DNA of 34,152 nt, taken from assembly GCA_009377525.1 (NCBI GenBank), contig WHTW01000080.1:1-34152 (forward strand), read 5' to 3'. The notes under the pieces are model-generated. The model searched no databases. It worked only from the letters and a program-made list of their open reading frames with translations, and had not been told where the DNA came from. The DNA is from Rhodospirillales bacterium (GTDB taxonomy: Bacteria; Pseudomonadota; Alphaproteobacteria; Reyranellales; Reyranellaceae). This document shows, in pieces, positions 1-8,334 of the stretch (the first letter of the stretch is position 1; each line of letters begins with the position of its first letter). Position numbers and translations under genes: made by a program.

Positions 1-84
1 CTGTGATCCAACCATCGGCCTCGCGACCTCACAGAAGCCTCTAGATTCCAGCCGGACGGAATGTGCTCTGGCTGCTGCGGAATT

Positions 85-1065
85 TCATCTGGCTTTCCGG
101 CGTCGCAGCTCCCGCCGATCGGCGAGCACGATGGGGGTCGCCGGCGGCGCCAGCCAGCTTCGATCGAACAACTCCACGAGGGCGCGGTGGCTGGCCACGG
201 AAAGCTGATCGAGACCGCCCTTGCCGTCGCCGGTCAGGAACGCCATCAGCTGTCGATCGACAACGGCGGGTTCGGCAATCCGCAGGCCCAGCGTCGCAAG
301 GTCGTGAGCCACCGACGGATCGGGCGGCAGATACGCCTCGGCCTGGCGCAATCGGGCACTGGGCTCCGGCAGGCGCACGACGGCGATGCGCGTCACCGAC
401 GGCTGCGCATTCGGACCGATGATCGTCGCCCCGCACATCAATCCCGTGAGCAGGCTCGCAGGCGGCCTCGACAGAAATAGACAGAAGAGGAAGTGCGCGC
501 CGCCGCCGCGTTCGCGCGCATCGATCGTGACGACGCGGTTGCCGACGTTCACGAGGCCTTCGAGCATCACGCGTCCCGTCGGCAGAACTTCCGCGTAGGT
601 CGCAGCAAGTCCCTGCGCCGTCGGCGTGATCGACAACTCTCCGCGGATGAGCCGGCCGCGAAAGTACGGCGACCAGGCGTGCGAATAGCAGGCATAGGTT
701 CCGCCGAGGGCGGCCTTGCGTTCCCGTGTGGCCGCGCCTGCTGCCGCGGGCGCCAGATGACCTCGCAATGTCTCGCGGTCGCAGCCGTGGCTGGTACAGA
801 GCGCGTCTACAAAGGCGTCAATGTCGCATTCCGCGATCCACTGGCCGGAGCGGCCGAGATCGAGCAGCTTCGCCCAGTCGTCGTAGACCTGCCTCTCGCG
901 CGGACGAGAGCGCCCCTGCAGCCACTTGTGGGCACGCTCGACATCGAACGGCGTCTTCGGGTTGATGCGCCGAAATGCAGCCGCGAGATCCTTGCGGGTG
1001 ACCGCGCCCAGCACGGCCGCCGTCAGTCGCAGTTTCTGGTCGATTTCCCGCCCGCTCACAGCCAC
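85..1065 (-). CDS. Hypothetical protein, unidentified
   Basis: About 326 residues if translation starts at the GTG at 1065; a second GTG lies at 1059, and the frame stays open upstream to 1212, but that extension has low-complexity, non-protein-like content. I do not recognise the family. The N-terminal third is helical and charged, with a stretch (ERAHKWLQGRSRPRERQVYDDW) that suggests a helix-turn-helix-like or winged nucleic-acid-binding fold. The rest is mixed alpha/beta without a signal peptide or membrane segment, so it is probably cytoplasmic. No clear Shine-Dalgarno precedes either start. It is transcribed away from the autotransporter gene, with about 210 bases between the two starts to hold divergent promoters. 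A regulatory role for the neighbour is only a guess from this arrangement. Confidence 0.6.
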   Translation of the reverse strand: MAVSGREIDQKLRLTAAVLGAVTRKDLAAAFRRINPKTPFDVERAHKWLQGRSRPRERQVYDDWAKLLDLGRSGQWIAECDIDAFVDALCTSHGCDRETLRGHLAPAAAGAATRERKAALGGTYACYSHAWSPYFRGRLIRGELSITPTAQGLAATYAEVLPTGRVMLEGLVNVGNRVVTIDARERGGGAHFLFCLFLSRPPASLLTGLMCGATIIGPNAQPSVTRIAVVRLPEPSARLRQAEAYLPPDPSVAHDLATLGLRIAEPAVVDRQLMAFLTGDGKGGLDQLSVASHRALVELFDRSWLAPPATPIVLADRRELRRRKAR

Positions 1066-1278
1066 CCGCGAAAGTTGATTTCCAGCGTCAATCTTCCAGG
1101 AAAAGACACTGAAATCCAAGCACTTCCACGCGCAGCGGCTTCCGCGGCTCGGCGCAACCACGCATACGTCCTGCCGACCTGATTGGCCCGAATCGCGCCC
1201 AACGCCCGGCACAGCCGACGACCGGACTCAAGGTCAGGCTGCCGCTCCGCGCACATGGGATTTCTGGAGGAAGGCACC

Positions 1279-4200
1279 ATGACGACGATCGTTGAGAAGC
1301 GGAATGCGGACCTGCGTGGGGAAACCTTCCTGTCGACGTCAGCCTCCCGTTTGGCGCTGGCCGCGCTCTTTGGAGCCGGCACACTGTCGGCGGCTCTTCC
1401 AGCGCACGCCATCGATGTCGCCAACGAAGCGCAGCTGCGGGATGCCATCACCGGCGGCCAAAGCACCATCACCTTCACCGCAAACATCACCCTGACCGCC
1501 AACCTGCCGCAGGTGCAGAGCAGCGCGATCATCAACGGCGGCAACTTCACGCTGTCCGGCAACAACCAGTTTCGCGGCCTCGTCGTGCAATCGGGCACCG
1601 TGGCCGTCAACGATCTCACCATCGCCAATGCCACGGCCCAGGGCGGCAACGGAGGATCCGGCGGCACCGGCGGCGGCGGCGGCGGCGGACTGGGCGGCGC
1701 GCTGTACGTCGCCAGCGGCGCCAATGTGACGGTGAGCAATGTCACCTTGCAGGACAATGCGGCGCGCGGCGGCAATGGGGGACCGGGAGGACAGGCAATC
1801 GCCGGCGGCGGAGGCGGCGGCATGTCAGGCAACGGAAGCCCAGCCGTTAACACCACGCCTGGCTCGGGTGGCGCGGGCAACGGAGGCCGTGGCGGAGGGT
1901 CTGTGGGTCCAGGCGACCCCGGCGGCTTCGGCGGCGGCGGCGGCGGCGCCGGCATCTTCGACCCAAATCTTGGCGGGAACGGCGGTTTCGGTGGCGGCGG
2001 CGGCGGCGGCCGTAGCTTTAGTGGTGGTAGCGGTGGCTTCGGCGGTGGCGACGGCAGCAGTAGCAACACGTCAGCCGCTGGCCGCGGGGGAGGAGGCGCC
2101 GGCCTTGGCGGCGCGATCTTCGTCCAGCAAGGCGGCAACCTGACCATGAACGGGGGTCTCAACGTCCTGAACAATACCGTTGCCGGCGGTGCCGCTGGAG
2201 GACCGGGCGCCCAAGCCGGCCGCGGCGCCGGATCGGGCCTTTTCCTTCAAGGCAGCGGATTGTTCACCGTTGCCCCGGGTGCAGGCCAGACGCAGACCAT
2301 AAGCGACACCATCGCCGACCAGAATGGCATTGCCGGCAGCGGCGGAAGCTGGACCCTCGTCAAGAACGGCGCCGGCACGACCGTGCTCACCGGCGATAAC
2401 GCCTATTCCGGTGGGGCCAACGTCATTGACGGCACCCTGCAGGGCAATTCCGCGAGCCTGAAAGGCAATATTGCCAACGGTGCCGCCGTGGTGTTCGAGC
2501 AGACCAGCAACGGGACCTATGCCGGCAACATGTCCGGCAGCGGCACTCTCACCAAGACCGGCACCGGCATTCTCACGCTCACGGGAACCAACACCTACTC
2601 CGGCGGCACAACGCTCAGTGCGGGCACGCTGCAGGGCAATGCCACGAGCCTGCAGGGCAATATCACCAACAACGCCTCCGTCGTCTTCAATCAGGCGGGC
2701 AGTGGAACCTATGCCGGCATCATGTCCGGCGCCGGCACTTTCACCAAAACTGGCGCCGGCATCCTCACACTCACGGGCAACAACACCTACTCAGGCGGCA
2801 CGACGGTCGGCGAGGGCACGCTCCAGGGCACAACCTTGAGCCTGCAGGGGAATATCACCAACAACGCCGCGGTCGCCTTAGATCAGGCGGGCAATGGCAC
2901 CTATTCCGGCAACATGTCCGGCAACGGCGCCCTGTTCAAGCGAGGCGCCGGCGAGCTCGAGCTCACGGGCACCAACACCTACACTGGCGGCACGCAGGTG
3001 GCAGGAGGAACCCTGCGTGTTGCGTCCGACGACAAGCTGGGCGCGGCCGGCGGCCACCTACAGCTGCAGGACAATGGCACTCTACGCGCATCCGAGACCT
3101 TCACCAGCGCACGAGCGGTTGGGCTTTTGGGCAGGACGGGTGGCGGATTCCAGATCGACGCCGGCAAGGTCCTCACCTTGAGCGGCATTGTCAGCGGCGA
3201 GGGCAGTCTCACCAAGGGCGGCGACGGCACCCTGACCCTCACTGGCGACAACGCCAAGTTCGAGGGCGACATCCGCATCAACGCCGGCACCGTGCAGGGC
3301 AACGGCGCAAACCTGACCCAGCGCGGCAACATCATCTTCGATTCCACCCCCGGCAATCCATCCTCCCGGTCTGTCGTCTTCGACATACCGGAGCATTTCG
3401 GGAGCGACTCATTTCGCGGCAACATTGAGGGCGCCGGCAGCGTGACCAAGACCGGCGCCGCCCGGTTGGACCTGCTCGGCAACAATAGCTACACCGGCGG
3501 CACCGCTGTCTTGGCCGGTGAGTTGCGGGGCACGACCAGGAGCCTGCAGGGCACCATTACGAACAATGCCACCCTCATCTTCGACCAGAGCTTCGACGGC
3601 ACCTACGCCGGTGCGATGACGGGCAGCGGTGCGCTGATCAAGAACGGCAGCGGCAAGCTCACGCTGACCGGCATCAGCAGCGTCGGCGGCGGCACGACCA
3701 TCAATGCCGGCGGCTTCGCCGTCAACAACCACCTGACCAGCAACGTGACGCTCAACAAAGGCGGCGTCCTGAGCGGCGTCGGCAACATCACCGGCGACAT
3801 CACCAACAATGGCGGCACGATCGAGCCGGGCAACTCCATCGGCAACCTCACGATCAACGGCAACCTGACCTGGAACAGCGGCACCTTCGATGTCGAAGTC
3901 AATCCCAGTGGCGCCAGCGACCGCATCACTATCGTGGGCGCCGGCCACAAGGTGACGGTGCACGCCGGCACCCTCCAGGTCATCCCGCAGCCCGGCGCTT
4001 ACGTGCCCAACACCAAGTACACGATCCTCACCGCGCCGGCCGGCGGCATCGCCACGTTCAACGATATCACGGGCGGCGTCGGCTTCCTGACGCCAGCGCT
4101 CAGCTTCGATGACACCAACCTCTATCTCTCGCTGGTGCTTGCCCCCAACGCCTTCCGCTCGGCCGGCCAGACGGTCAACCAGCAGGCGGTCGGCGGCGCG

Positions 4201-5322
4201 CTCGACGCAATCGCCGCCAGCGGCAATGTCGGCGGCATCGTCACGACGATGGCCAACGTCAGCACGGCACAGGGCGCGCCGGCCTTGCAAGCGCTGAGCA
4301 GCGAGCCCTATGCCGACTTCGGCACCGTCAACATCCGCTCGAGCCAGCTGTTCTCCAACGCCGTCGGCCGGCAGATGGCCGTCGAGCGTGGCGCAACCGT
4401 TGGCCCCAAGGGCGTCGCGCTGGCCGAGGCCTGCGAGGTCAGCTGCGACGAGACCGCACCGCCGCGCCTCTCGGCTTGGCTGAGCGGCATCGGCAGCACC
4501 GGCAGCGTGCTGGGCGACAGCAATGCCGCGGGCCTCACCTACACCCTGGGCGGCACCGCCTTCGGCATCGACTATCGCCTCGATCCGCGCTTCCTGGTCG
4601 GCATCGCCGGCGGCTATGTAGGCGGCAGCCAGTGGGTCAACGGCTTCGGCGGCAACGGCTACACCGATTCGCTGAGCGTCGCGCTCTACGGCTCCTTCAC
4701 CCAGAACGCCAGCGGGGGCGGCTTCTATGCCGATGCGCTCGCCGGCTACGCCAATTCAAACAACCGCCTGCAGCGCGTCGTCGCCTTTCCTGGCCTGTCC
4801 CCCGCCGTCGCCAACGGACAGACCAGCGCCAACCAGTTCCTCGGCCAGGTCGAGACCGGCTACAAGTTCGGCCTGCCCTTCCCGGCCAACACCTCGATCA
4901 GCCCGTTCGGCCGCCTGCAGATCGGCACCGCCAACCAGGCGGCCTTCACCGAAAGCGGCACCAGCCCGTTCAACCTCTCGGTCGCCTCGCAGACCACCAC
5001 CTCGGTGCGCACGACGCTTGGCGCCGACTTCGCCGCCAGCTTCGACATGGGCGGCGGCAGGCCGCTCGACATCGGCGTTCGCCTGGGCTGGATGCACGAG
5101 TTCGCCGACACGGCCCGACCGATCACCGCGGCCTTCGCCGCTGCGCCGGTCTCGCAGTTCACCGTCCTTGGCGCCACGCCGCAACGCGACAGCGCAGTCG
5201 TCGGCTTCTCCGCTGCCGCCGCCATCACTGACCGCGCCTCGCTGTTCGCCTCTTACGATGGCGAGATGGGCGGCGGCACCGACAATCACGCGCTCAGGGT
5301 GGGATTTCGCCTGACTTGGTGA
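1279..5322 (+). CDS. Autotransporter (type V secretion) with passenger repeats and beta-barrel
   Basis: A 1347-residue surface or secreted protein. ATG 1279 is chosen because GGAGGAA sits just upstream (1267-1273); in-frame upstream ATGs at 1183 and 1255 lack this. Order: signal peptide ending about ALPAHA (residues 34-39); beta-helix-type start; a very Gly-rich, Asn/Ser-punctuated segment (about 121-284); near-identical 64-residue passenger-associated strand repeats (about 365-556, with a diverged copy about 727-800); further beta-helical sequence; a C-terminal autotransporter beta-barrel (about 1060-1347) ending in GFRLTW, with the terminal aromatic residue typical of outer-membrane barrels. 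No protease or lipase motif was seen in the passenger, so adhesion or a structural surface role is more likely than enzymatic activity (inference). Two cysteines (CEVSC, 1052 and 1056) lie just before the barrel. An ankyrin-repeat gene follows 51 bases downstream. Confidence 0.93.
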   Translation: MTTIVEKRNADLRGETFLSTSASRLALAALFGAGTLSAALPAHAIDVANEAQLRDAITGGQSTITFTANITLTANLPQVQSSAIINGGNFTLSGNNQFRGLVVQSGTVAVNDLTIANATAQGGNGGSGGTGGGGGGGLGGALYVASGANVTVSNVTLQDNAARGGNGGPGGQAIAGGGGGGMSGNGSPAVNTTPGSGGAGNGGRGGGSVGPGDPGGFGGGGGGAGIFDPNLGGNGGFGGGGGGGRSFSGGSGGFGGGDGSSSNTSAAGRGGGGAGLGGAIFVQQGGNLTMNGGLNVLNNTVAGGAAGGPGAQAGRGAGSGLFLQGSGLFTVAPGAGQTQTISDTIADQNGIAGSGGSWTLVKNGAGTTVLTGDNAYSGGANVIDGTLQGNSASLKGNIANGAAVVFEQTSNGTYAGNMSGSGTLTKTGTGILTLTGTNTYSGGTTLSAGTLQGNATSLQGNITNNASVVFNQAGSGTYAGIMSGAGTFTKTGAGILTLTGNNTYSGGTTVGEGTLQGTTLSLQGNITNNAAVALDQAGNGTYSGNMSGNGALFKRGAGELELTGTNTYTGGTQVAGGTLRVASDDKLGAAGGHLQLQDNGTLRASETFTSARAVGLLGRTGGGFQIDAGKVLTLSGIVSGEGSLTKGGDGTLTLTGDNAKFEGDIRINAGTVQGNGANLTQRGNIIFDSTPGNPSSRSVVFDIPEHFGSDSFRGNIEGAGSVTKTGAARLDLLGNNSYTGGTAVLAGELRGTTRSLQGTITNNATLIFDQSFDGTYAGAMTGSGALIKNGSGKLTLTGISSVGGGTTINAGGFAVNNHLTSNVTLNKGGVLSGVGNITGDITNNGGTIEPGNSIGNLTINGNLTWNSGTFDVEVNPSGASDRITIVGAGHKVTVHAGTLQVIPQPGAYVPNTKYTILTAPAGGIATFNDITGGVGFLTPALSFDDTNLYLSLVLAPNAFRSAGQTVNQQAVGGALDAIAASGNVGGIVTTMANVSTAQGAPALQALSSEPYADFGTVNIRSSQLFSNAVGRQMAVERGATVGPKGVALAEACEVSCDETAPPRLSAWLSGIGSTGSVLGDSNAAGLTYTLGGTAFGIDYRLDPRFLVGIAGGYVGGSQWVNGFGGNGYTDSLSVALYGSFTQNASGGGFYADALAGYANSNNRLQRVVAFPGLSPAVANGQTSANQFLGQVETGYKFGLPFPANTSISPFGRLQIGTANQAAFTESGTSPFNLSVASQTTTSVRTTLGADFAASFDMGGGRPLDIGVRLGWMHEFADTARPITAAFAAAPVSQFTVLGATPQRDSAVVGFSAAAAITDRASLFASYDGEMGGGTDNHALRVGFRLTW
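2371..2946 (+). repeat. Tandem 192-bp repeats in autotransporter passenger
   Basis: Three consecutive in-frame units of 192 bases (64 residues) begin near 2371, 2563 and 2755. Each carries the pattern LTG-N-YSGGT ... GTLQG ... LQGNI-N-A ... GTYAG-MSG-GT--KTG. The second and third units match most closely. A partial unit follows from 2947, and a diverged fifth copy lies at about 3457-3675. The pattern is that of passenger-associated transport repeats, which build rungs of a beta-helix. The high DNA identity implies recent unit duplication or gene conversion. Confidence 0.85.
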
Positions 5323-5373
5323 GGCTTGCCCGCCGTCGTCACCCGCGCCAGTCTTCCTTAGAAGGAGCTGCGG

Positions 5374-6039
5374 ATGGAAGACCTGATAATGGCCGCGCTC
5401 AGCGGCGATGCGATCCGTGTCGACCAGCTCATTGCCGCCGGCGCTGATGTCAACCATGCAGATGGCAACGGCTGGACAGCATTGGCGAGCGCCGCGGGGC
5501 GAGGCCATGCCACTGTCATCGAGCGCCTGCTGGCCGCCGGCGCAGATGTCAATCGTGCGGACGTCAAAGGCATGACCGCGCTCATGCGCGCTGCCGAAGG
5601 CGGTCACGTCGCGATCGCCGACCGGCTCCTCTCGGCCAAGGCAAATGTCGAGCAGGCGGACAACAAGGGGAAGACCGCCCTGATGCGGGCGGCGGAAAAC
5701 CGCCGCGTCGAGATGGTGGATCATCTCGTGACGGCCGGCGCCGATCCCAAGCATGCCGACAACCGCGGAAAGACGGCCTTGATGCGCGCCGCGCTGGGCG
5801 GCGATGGAACTCTCGTCGACCGACTTCTGGACGCCGGCGCCGACGTCAATCAAACCGACGCGAACGGATGGACCGCCCTGATTTGCGCCGCGACCGGCGA
5901 CACGGCGCTGGTCAGGCGATTGATCGGAGCCGGCGCCGACGTCGGCCATGCGGCCAAAGACGGCGCGACGGCCTTCAAGAGGGCGGCGGCGTCAGGACAC
6001 ACGGCGGTCACCACTCTCCTCTCCTCGCGGAGGTCATGA
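5374..6039 (+). CDS. Ankyrin-repeat protein
   Basis: A 221-residue protein made almost wholly of ankyrin repeats. An N-terminal capping half-repeat (1-29) is followed by units at about 30-62, 63-95, 96-128, 129-161, 162-193 and a C-terminal cap 194-221. Most carry the D-x-G-TAL--AA--GH---V--LL-AGADVN consensus. The fifth unit is one residue short. There is no signal peptide, so it should be a cytoplasmic protein-protein interaction module with no catalytic part. AAGGAG lies six bases before the ATG. The gene starts 51 bases after the autotransporter with no terminator between them, so co-transcription is likely. Its partner cannot be read from sequence. Confidence 0.93.
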   Translation: MEDLIMAALSGDAIRVDQLIAAGADVNHADGNGWTALASAAGRGHATVIERLLAAGADVNRADVKGMTALMRAAEGGHVAIADRLLSAKANVEQADNKGKTALMRAAENRRVEMVDHLVTAGADPKHADNRGKTALMRAALGGDGTLVDRLLDAGADVNQTDANGWTALICAATGDTALVRRLIGAGADVGHAAKDGATAFKRAAASGHTAVTTLLSSRRS

Positions 6040-6103
6040 CGCTTTTCTTCTGACATTGGCATGAGGCGTGCTACTCCGACTGCGAACAGACGGAGACCAG
6101 ACC

Positions 6104-6260
6104 ATGAGACAGACCGTCCGTCGTGCGATTCTTGCCATCACTTGCTGCCTCGCCGCCGGCAGCGCCTTCGCCGCAAGGGTCCCTGCGCATCGGCCTGGGC
6201 GATGACCCCGACGGCCTCGATCCTACCACGTCGCGCTTCTACACCACGCGCATCGTCTTC
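6104..6260 (+). pseudogene. Truncated, frameshifted solute-binding protein (family 5) remnant
   Basis: ATG 6104 follows GGAG and opens a signal peptide (MRQTVRRAILA ... AGSAFA). The frame then shifts at about 6170-6175. In the other frame it reads GSLRIGLGDDPDGLDP and continues to RIVF, the typical mature N-terminus of a dipeptide/oligopeptide ABC-transporter binding protein. One extra base between the signal peptide and the mature start would explain the shift. All similarity stops at about 6256-6260, exactly where the palindromic element begins. Only about 50 of the usual 500 or so residues remain, so this is a dead fragment. Confidence 0.75.
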
Positions 6261-6323
6261 CGGACCGCGAGCCTCCGGCTCGCTCATGATCTTGAGCGCG
6301 CAGGATGCGCGCGGTCCGGAAGA
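6256..6323. repeat. Palindromic element copy 1
   Basis: Ends are TCTTCCGGACC and GGTCCGGAAGA, inverted with respect to each other. Inside the left end is a 17-base hairpin (7-bp stem GCGAGCC, loop TCC). Then comes the centre TCATGATCTTGAG and a right hairpin (stem GCGCGCA, loop GGA). The left and right stems do not match each other, unlike copy 4, which suggests a mosaic of two parents. It lies between the broken binding-protein remnant and the convergent argE-like gene. Confidence 0.85.
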
Positions 6324-6357
6324 GCATGAGAAGACGCGCCACTTACGGCGCGCCCCC
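6324..6357. repeat. Deletion derivative of the outer palindrome of copy 3
   Basis: The bases directly after copy 1 match, in inverse complement, the left outer flank of copy 3 (10825-10882). A 23-base block ending in CACTTAC is joined directly to GGCGCGCCCCC. The inner segment of that flank (ACGGAGT/ACTCCGT palindrome and CTAGTG) is missing. The result still forms a GGCGCGCC-type inverted repeat. Confidence 0.7.
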
Positions 6358-6362
6358 AGCGC

Positions 6363-7532
6363 TCAATCCCTGCTGCACCACTCCACCATCCTGCGCATGA
6401 AGCCTTCGCAGGCCTCGATCTGCGAGGCGAGGATGTATTCGTTAGGCTGATGGGCCTGGGCGATGTCGCCGGGGCCGCAGACCACGGTCGGCACGCCCAG
6501 CGTCTTGCGGAAGATGCCGGCCTCGGTGCCGTAGACCACGCTGCCCACCGTGTTGGATCCCGACCAGCTTCGCGCCAGCGCCTTGGCCTCGTCGTTGCCC
6601 TCCGACGAGAAGGCCGGCGTCGAGGAGCGCAGCACCGTGCCGATCGTCGCCGCCGGATGCTTGGCCTTCATCCTGGGCAGCAGTTCCTTCTCCAGCCATT
6701 CGATGGCGCGATTGCCCAACGCCTCGATCGGCAGACCGGGCAGCTCGCGATAGCCCCACAGAACCTCGCACTCGCGCGCCAGGATGTTGCCCGCCGTGCC
6801 GCCGACGATGGTGCCGACATTGAACGTCGCCGCCGCCGGCATGAACTCGCTCTGCTTCGGCGCCTTGGCGTCGAGCTCGTCCTGCACCGTGTTGAGGTAA
6901 TGGACGAACTCGCCGGCGAAATGGATGGCGCTGACCCCGAGATGAGTCATCGAGGAGTGCGCCTCGAAGCCGGTGAACCTGGTGACGTAGATCTGCGCGC
7001 CCTTGTGGGCATGGACCACCGTCATCATGGTCGGCTCGCCGATGATGATGGCGCGCGGCTTCGGCACCTCGCTCGCCATGCGGGCCGCCAGCGCATGGGC
7101 GCCGATGCAGCCGACCTCCTCGTCGTAGGAGAGCGCAAAGTGGATCGGCTTCTTCAGCCTGGCCTTCTTGAACTCGGGCAGCATGGCGAGCCCGATGGCG
7201 TAGAACGCCTTCATGTCGCAGGTGCCGCGGCCGTAGTACTTGCCGTCCTTCAAGGTCAGCGTCCAGGGATCGGTGTCCCACGGCTGGCCGTCGACCGGCA
7301 CCACGTCGGTGTGGCCGCTCAGCACGACGCCGTCTTTCACACTGGGCCCGACAGTGGCGAAGAGATTGGCCTTCTTGCCGTCCTCGCTCGGCACCAGCTT
7401 CGAGTCGATGCCGTGTTCCTGAAGGTACTTCTGTACGTACTCGATCAACGCCAGGTTGGAATTGCGCGAGGTGGTGTCGAACGCCACGAGACGGCGCAGC
7501 ATTTCGACCGAGCCGACGATCTCCCCTGCCAT
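6363..7532 (-). CDS. argE: Acetylornithine deacetylase, ArgE-like M20 peptidase
   Basis: A 389-residue cytoplasmic metallo-amidohydrolase of the M20 family. ArgE removes the acetyl group from N-acetylornithine in arginine synthesis. Metal-site residues are visible in order: H74 in SGHTDVVP, D106 in GRGTCDMK, E138/E139 in SYDEEVG (catalytic base and ligand), E166 in GEPT, and H361 in AQAHQPNEY. A dimerisation domain lies between about 180 and 290. The length is normal for the family. A related activity on other acyl-amino acids cannot be excluded, because ArgE, DapE and succinyl-diaminopimelate relatives are hard to separate without alignment. It stands alone, with repeat copy 2 between it and folE upstream and repeat copy 1 downstream. 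Confidence 0.87.
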   Translation of the reverse strand: MAGEIVGSVEMLRRLVAFDTTSRNSNLALIEYVQKYLQEHGIDSKLVPSEDGKKANLFATVGPSVKDGVVLSGHTDVVPVDGQPWDTDPWTLTLKDGKYYGRGTCDMKAFYAIGLAMLPEFKKARLKKPIHFALSYDEEVGCIGAHALAARMASEVPKPRAIIIGEPTMMTVVHAHKGAQIYVTRFTGFEAHSSMTHLGVSAIHFAGEFVHYLNTVQDELDAKAPKQSEFMPAAATFNVGTIVGGTAGNILARECEVLWGYRELPGLPIEALGNRAIEWLEKELLPRMKAKHPAATIGTVLRSSTPAFSSEGNDEAKALARSWSGSNTVGSVVYGTEAGIFRKTLGVPTVVCGPGDIAQAHQPNEYILASQIEACEGFMRRMVEWCSRD

Positions 7533-7573
7533 GTTGCTCCTTGTTACTCAGACTGACGTGTGACCGATCATGG

Positions 7574-7664
7574 TCTTCCGGACCGCGCGCTTCCAGCGCG
7601 CCTCATGATTCATGAGCGCGCAGGGAGGTCGCGTCGGACGCGACCCAGCGCGCGGTCCGGAAGA
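7574..7664. repeat. Palindromic element copy 2
   Basis: Constant ends TCTTCCGGACC and GGTCCGGAAGA. The left hairpin is a 7-bp stem GCGCGCT with loop TCC; the centre is CTCATGATTCATGAG. The right half is longer than in copy 4, because a second hairpin (stem GTCGCGT, near 7627-7646) sits inside the GCGCGC-paired arm. The element ends two bases before the folE stop codon and lies between folE and argE, both on the minus strand. Confidence 0.85.
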
Positions 7665-7665
7665 A

Positions 7666-8304
7666 CTAGACCGATGCCCGACCGATCATGGTCAAGAATT
7701 CGCGGCGTGTCTCGCCATTGTCGCGGAAGGCGCCCAGCATGCGGCTGGTCACCATGGCGACGTCGGACTTGTGCACGCCACGGGTGGTCATGCACTGGTG
7801 CGCCGCCTCGATGACGACGGCAACGCCGCGCGGCTGCAGGACCTCCTGCAGGGTGTTGGCGATCTGCGCCGTGAGCTTCTCCTGGATCTGCAGGCGATAG
7901 GCGAAGGCGTCGACCACGCGGGCGAGCTTGCTGATGCCGACGACGCGCTTGTCCGGCAGGTAGCCGACATGGACCTTGCCGATGATCGGCACCATGTGGT
8001 GCTCACAGTGCGATTCCAGGCGGATGTCGCGCAGCACGACCACCTCGTCGTAGCCCTCGACCTCCTCGAAGGTCCGCTGCAGCATATCGCGCGGATCCTG
8101 GTCGTAGCCGCCGAAGAATTCCTCGTAGGAGCGCACGACGCGATCGGGGGTGCCGACAAGGCCTTCGCGGTCGGGATCGTCGCCGGCCCAGCGGATCAGC
8201 GTGCGCACCGCGGCCTCCGCTTCCTCGCGCGAAGGACGAGTGAGGCCCGGGCCGCTTTTCTGGACGAACGAGGCCATCTCGCCCTTCTTAAGCATCTTGT
8301 TCAT
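7666..8304 (-). CDS. folE: GTP cyclohydrolase I (FolE, type IA)
   Basis: A 212-residue enzyme that converts GTP to 7,8-dihydroneopterin triphosphate, the first step of tetrahydrofolate synthesis. The signature ESHCEHHMVP gives zinc ligand C100 and H103. The third ligand C171 is in HQCMTTRGV. The core TPxRV (about 52-56) and GISKLARVVDAFA (about 123-135) are intact. Length is normal for the family. The ATG at 8304 follows GAGGA. The gene lies 30 bases downstream of apaG in the same direction, so the two are probably co-transcribed. A palindromic element directly follows the stop codon and may act as a terminator (inference). Confidence 0.96.
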   Translation of the reverse strand: MNKMLKKGEMASFVQKSGPGLTRPSREEAEAAVRTLIRWAGDDPDREGLVGTPDRVVRSYEEFFGGYDQDPRDMLQRTFEEVEGYDEVVVLRDIRLESHCEHHMVPIIGKVHVGYLPDKRVVGISKLARVVDAFAYRLQIQEKLTAQIANTLQEVLQPRGVAVVIEAAHQCMTTRGVHKSDVAMVTSRMLGAFRDNGETRREFLTMIGRASV

Positions 8305-8334
8305 ATGGTCGTTTTCCTCAATTGAGCCGGCGCC

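Noticed and set aside
1056..2174. Proline-rich 372-residue open frame on the minus strand
   Set aside because: It is the antisense of the glycine-rich autotransporter segment; GGC runs read as Pro on the other strand. No start site or family.
2371..2946. Regular repeats as a possible CRISPR array
   Set aside because: Units are 192 bases, in frame and coding for the passenger repeats; no short repeat-spacer pattern.
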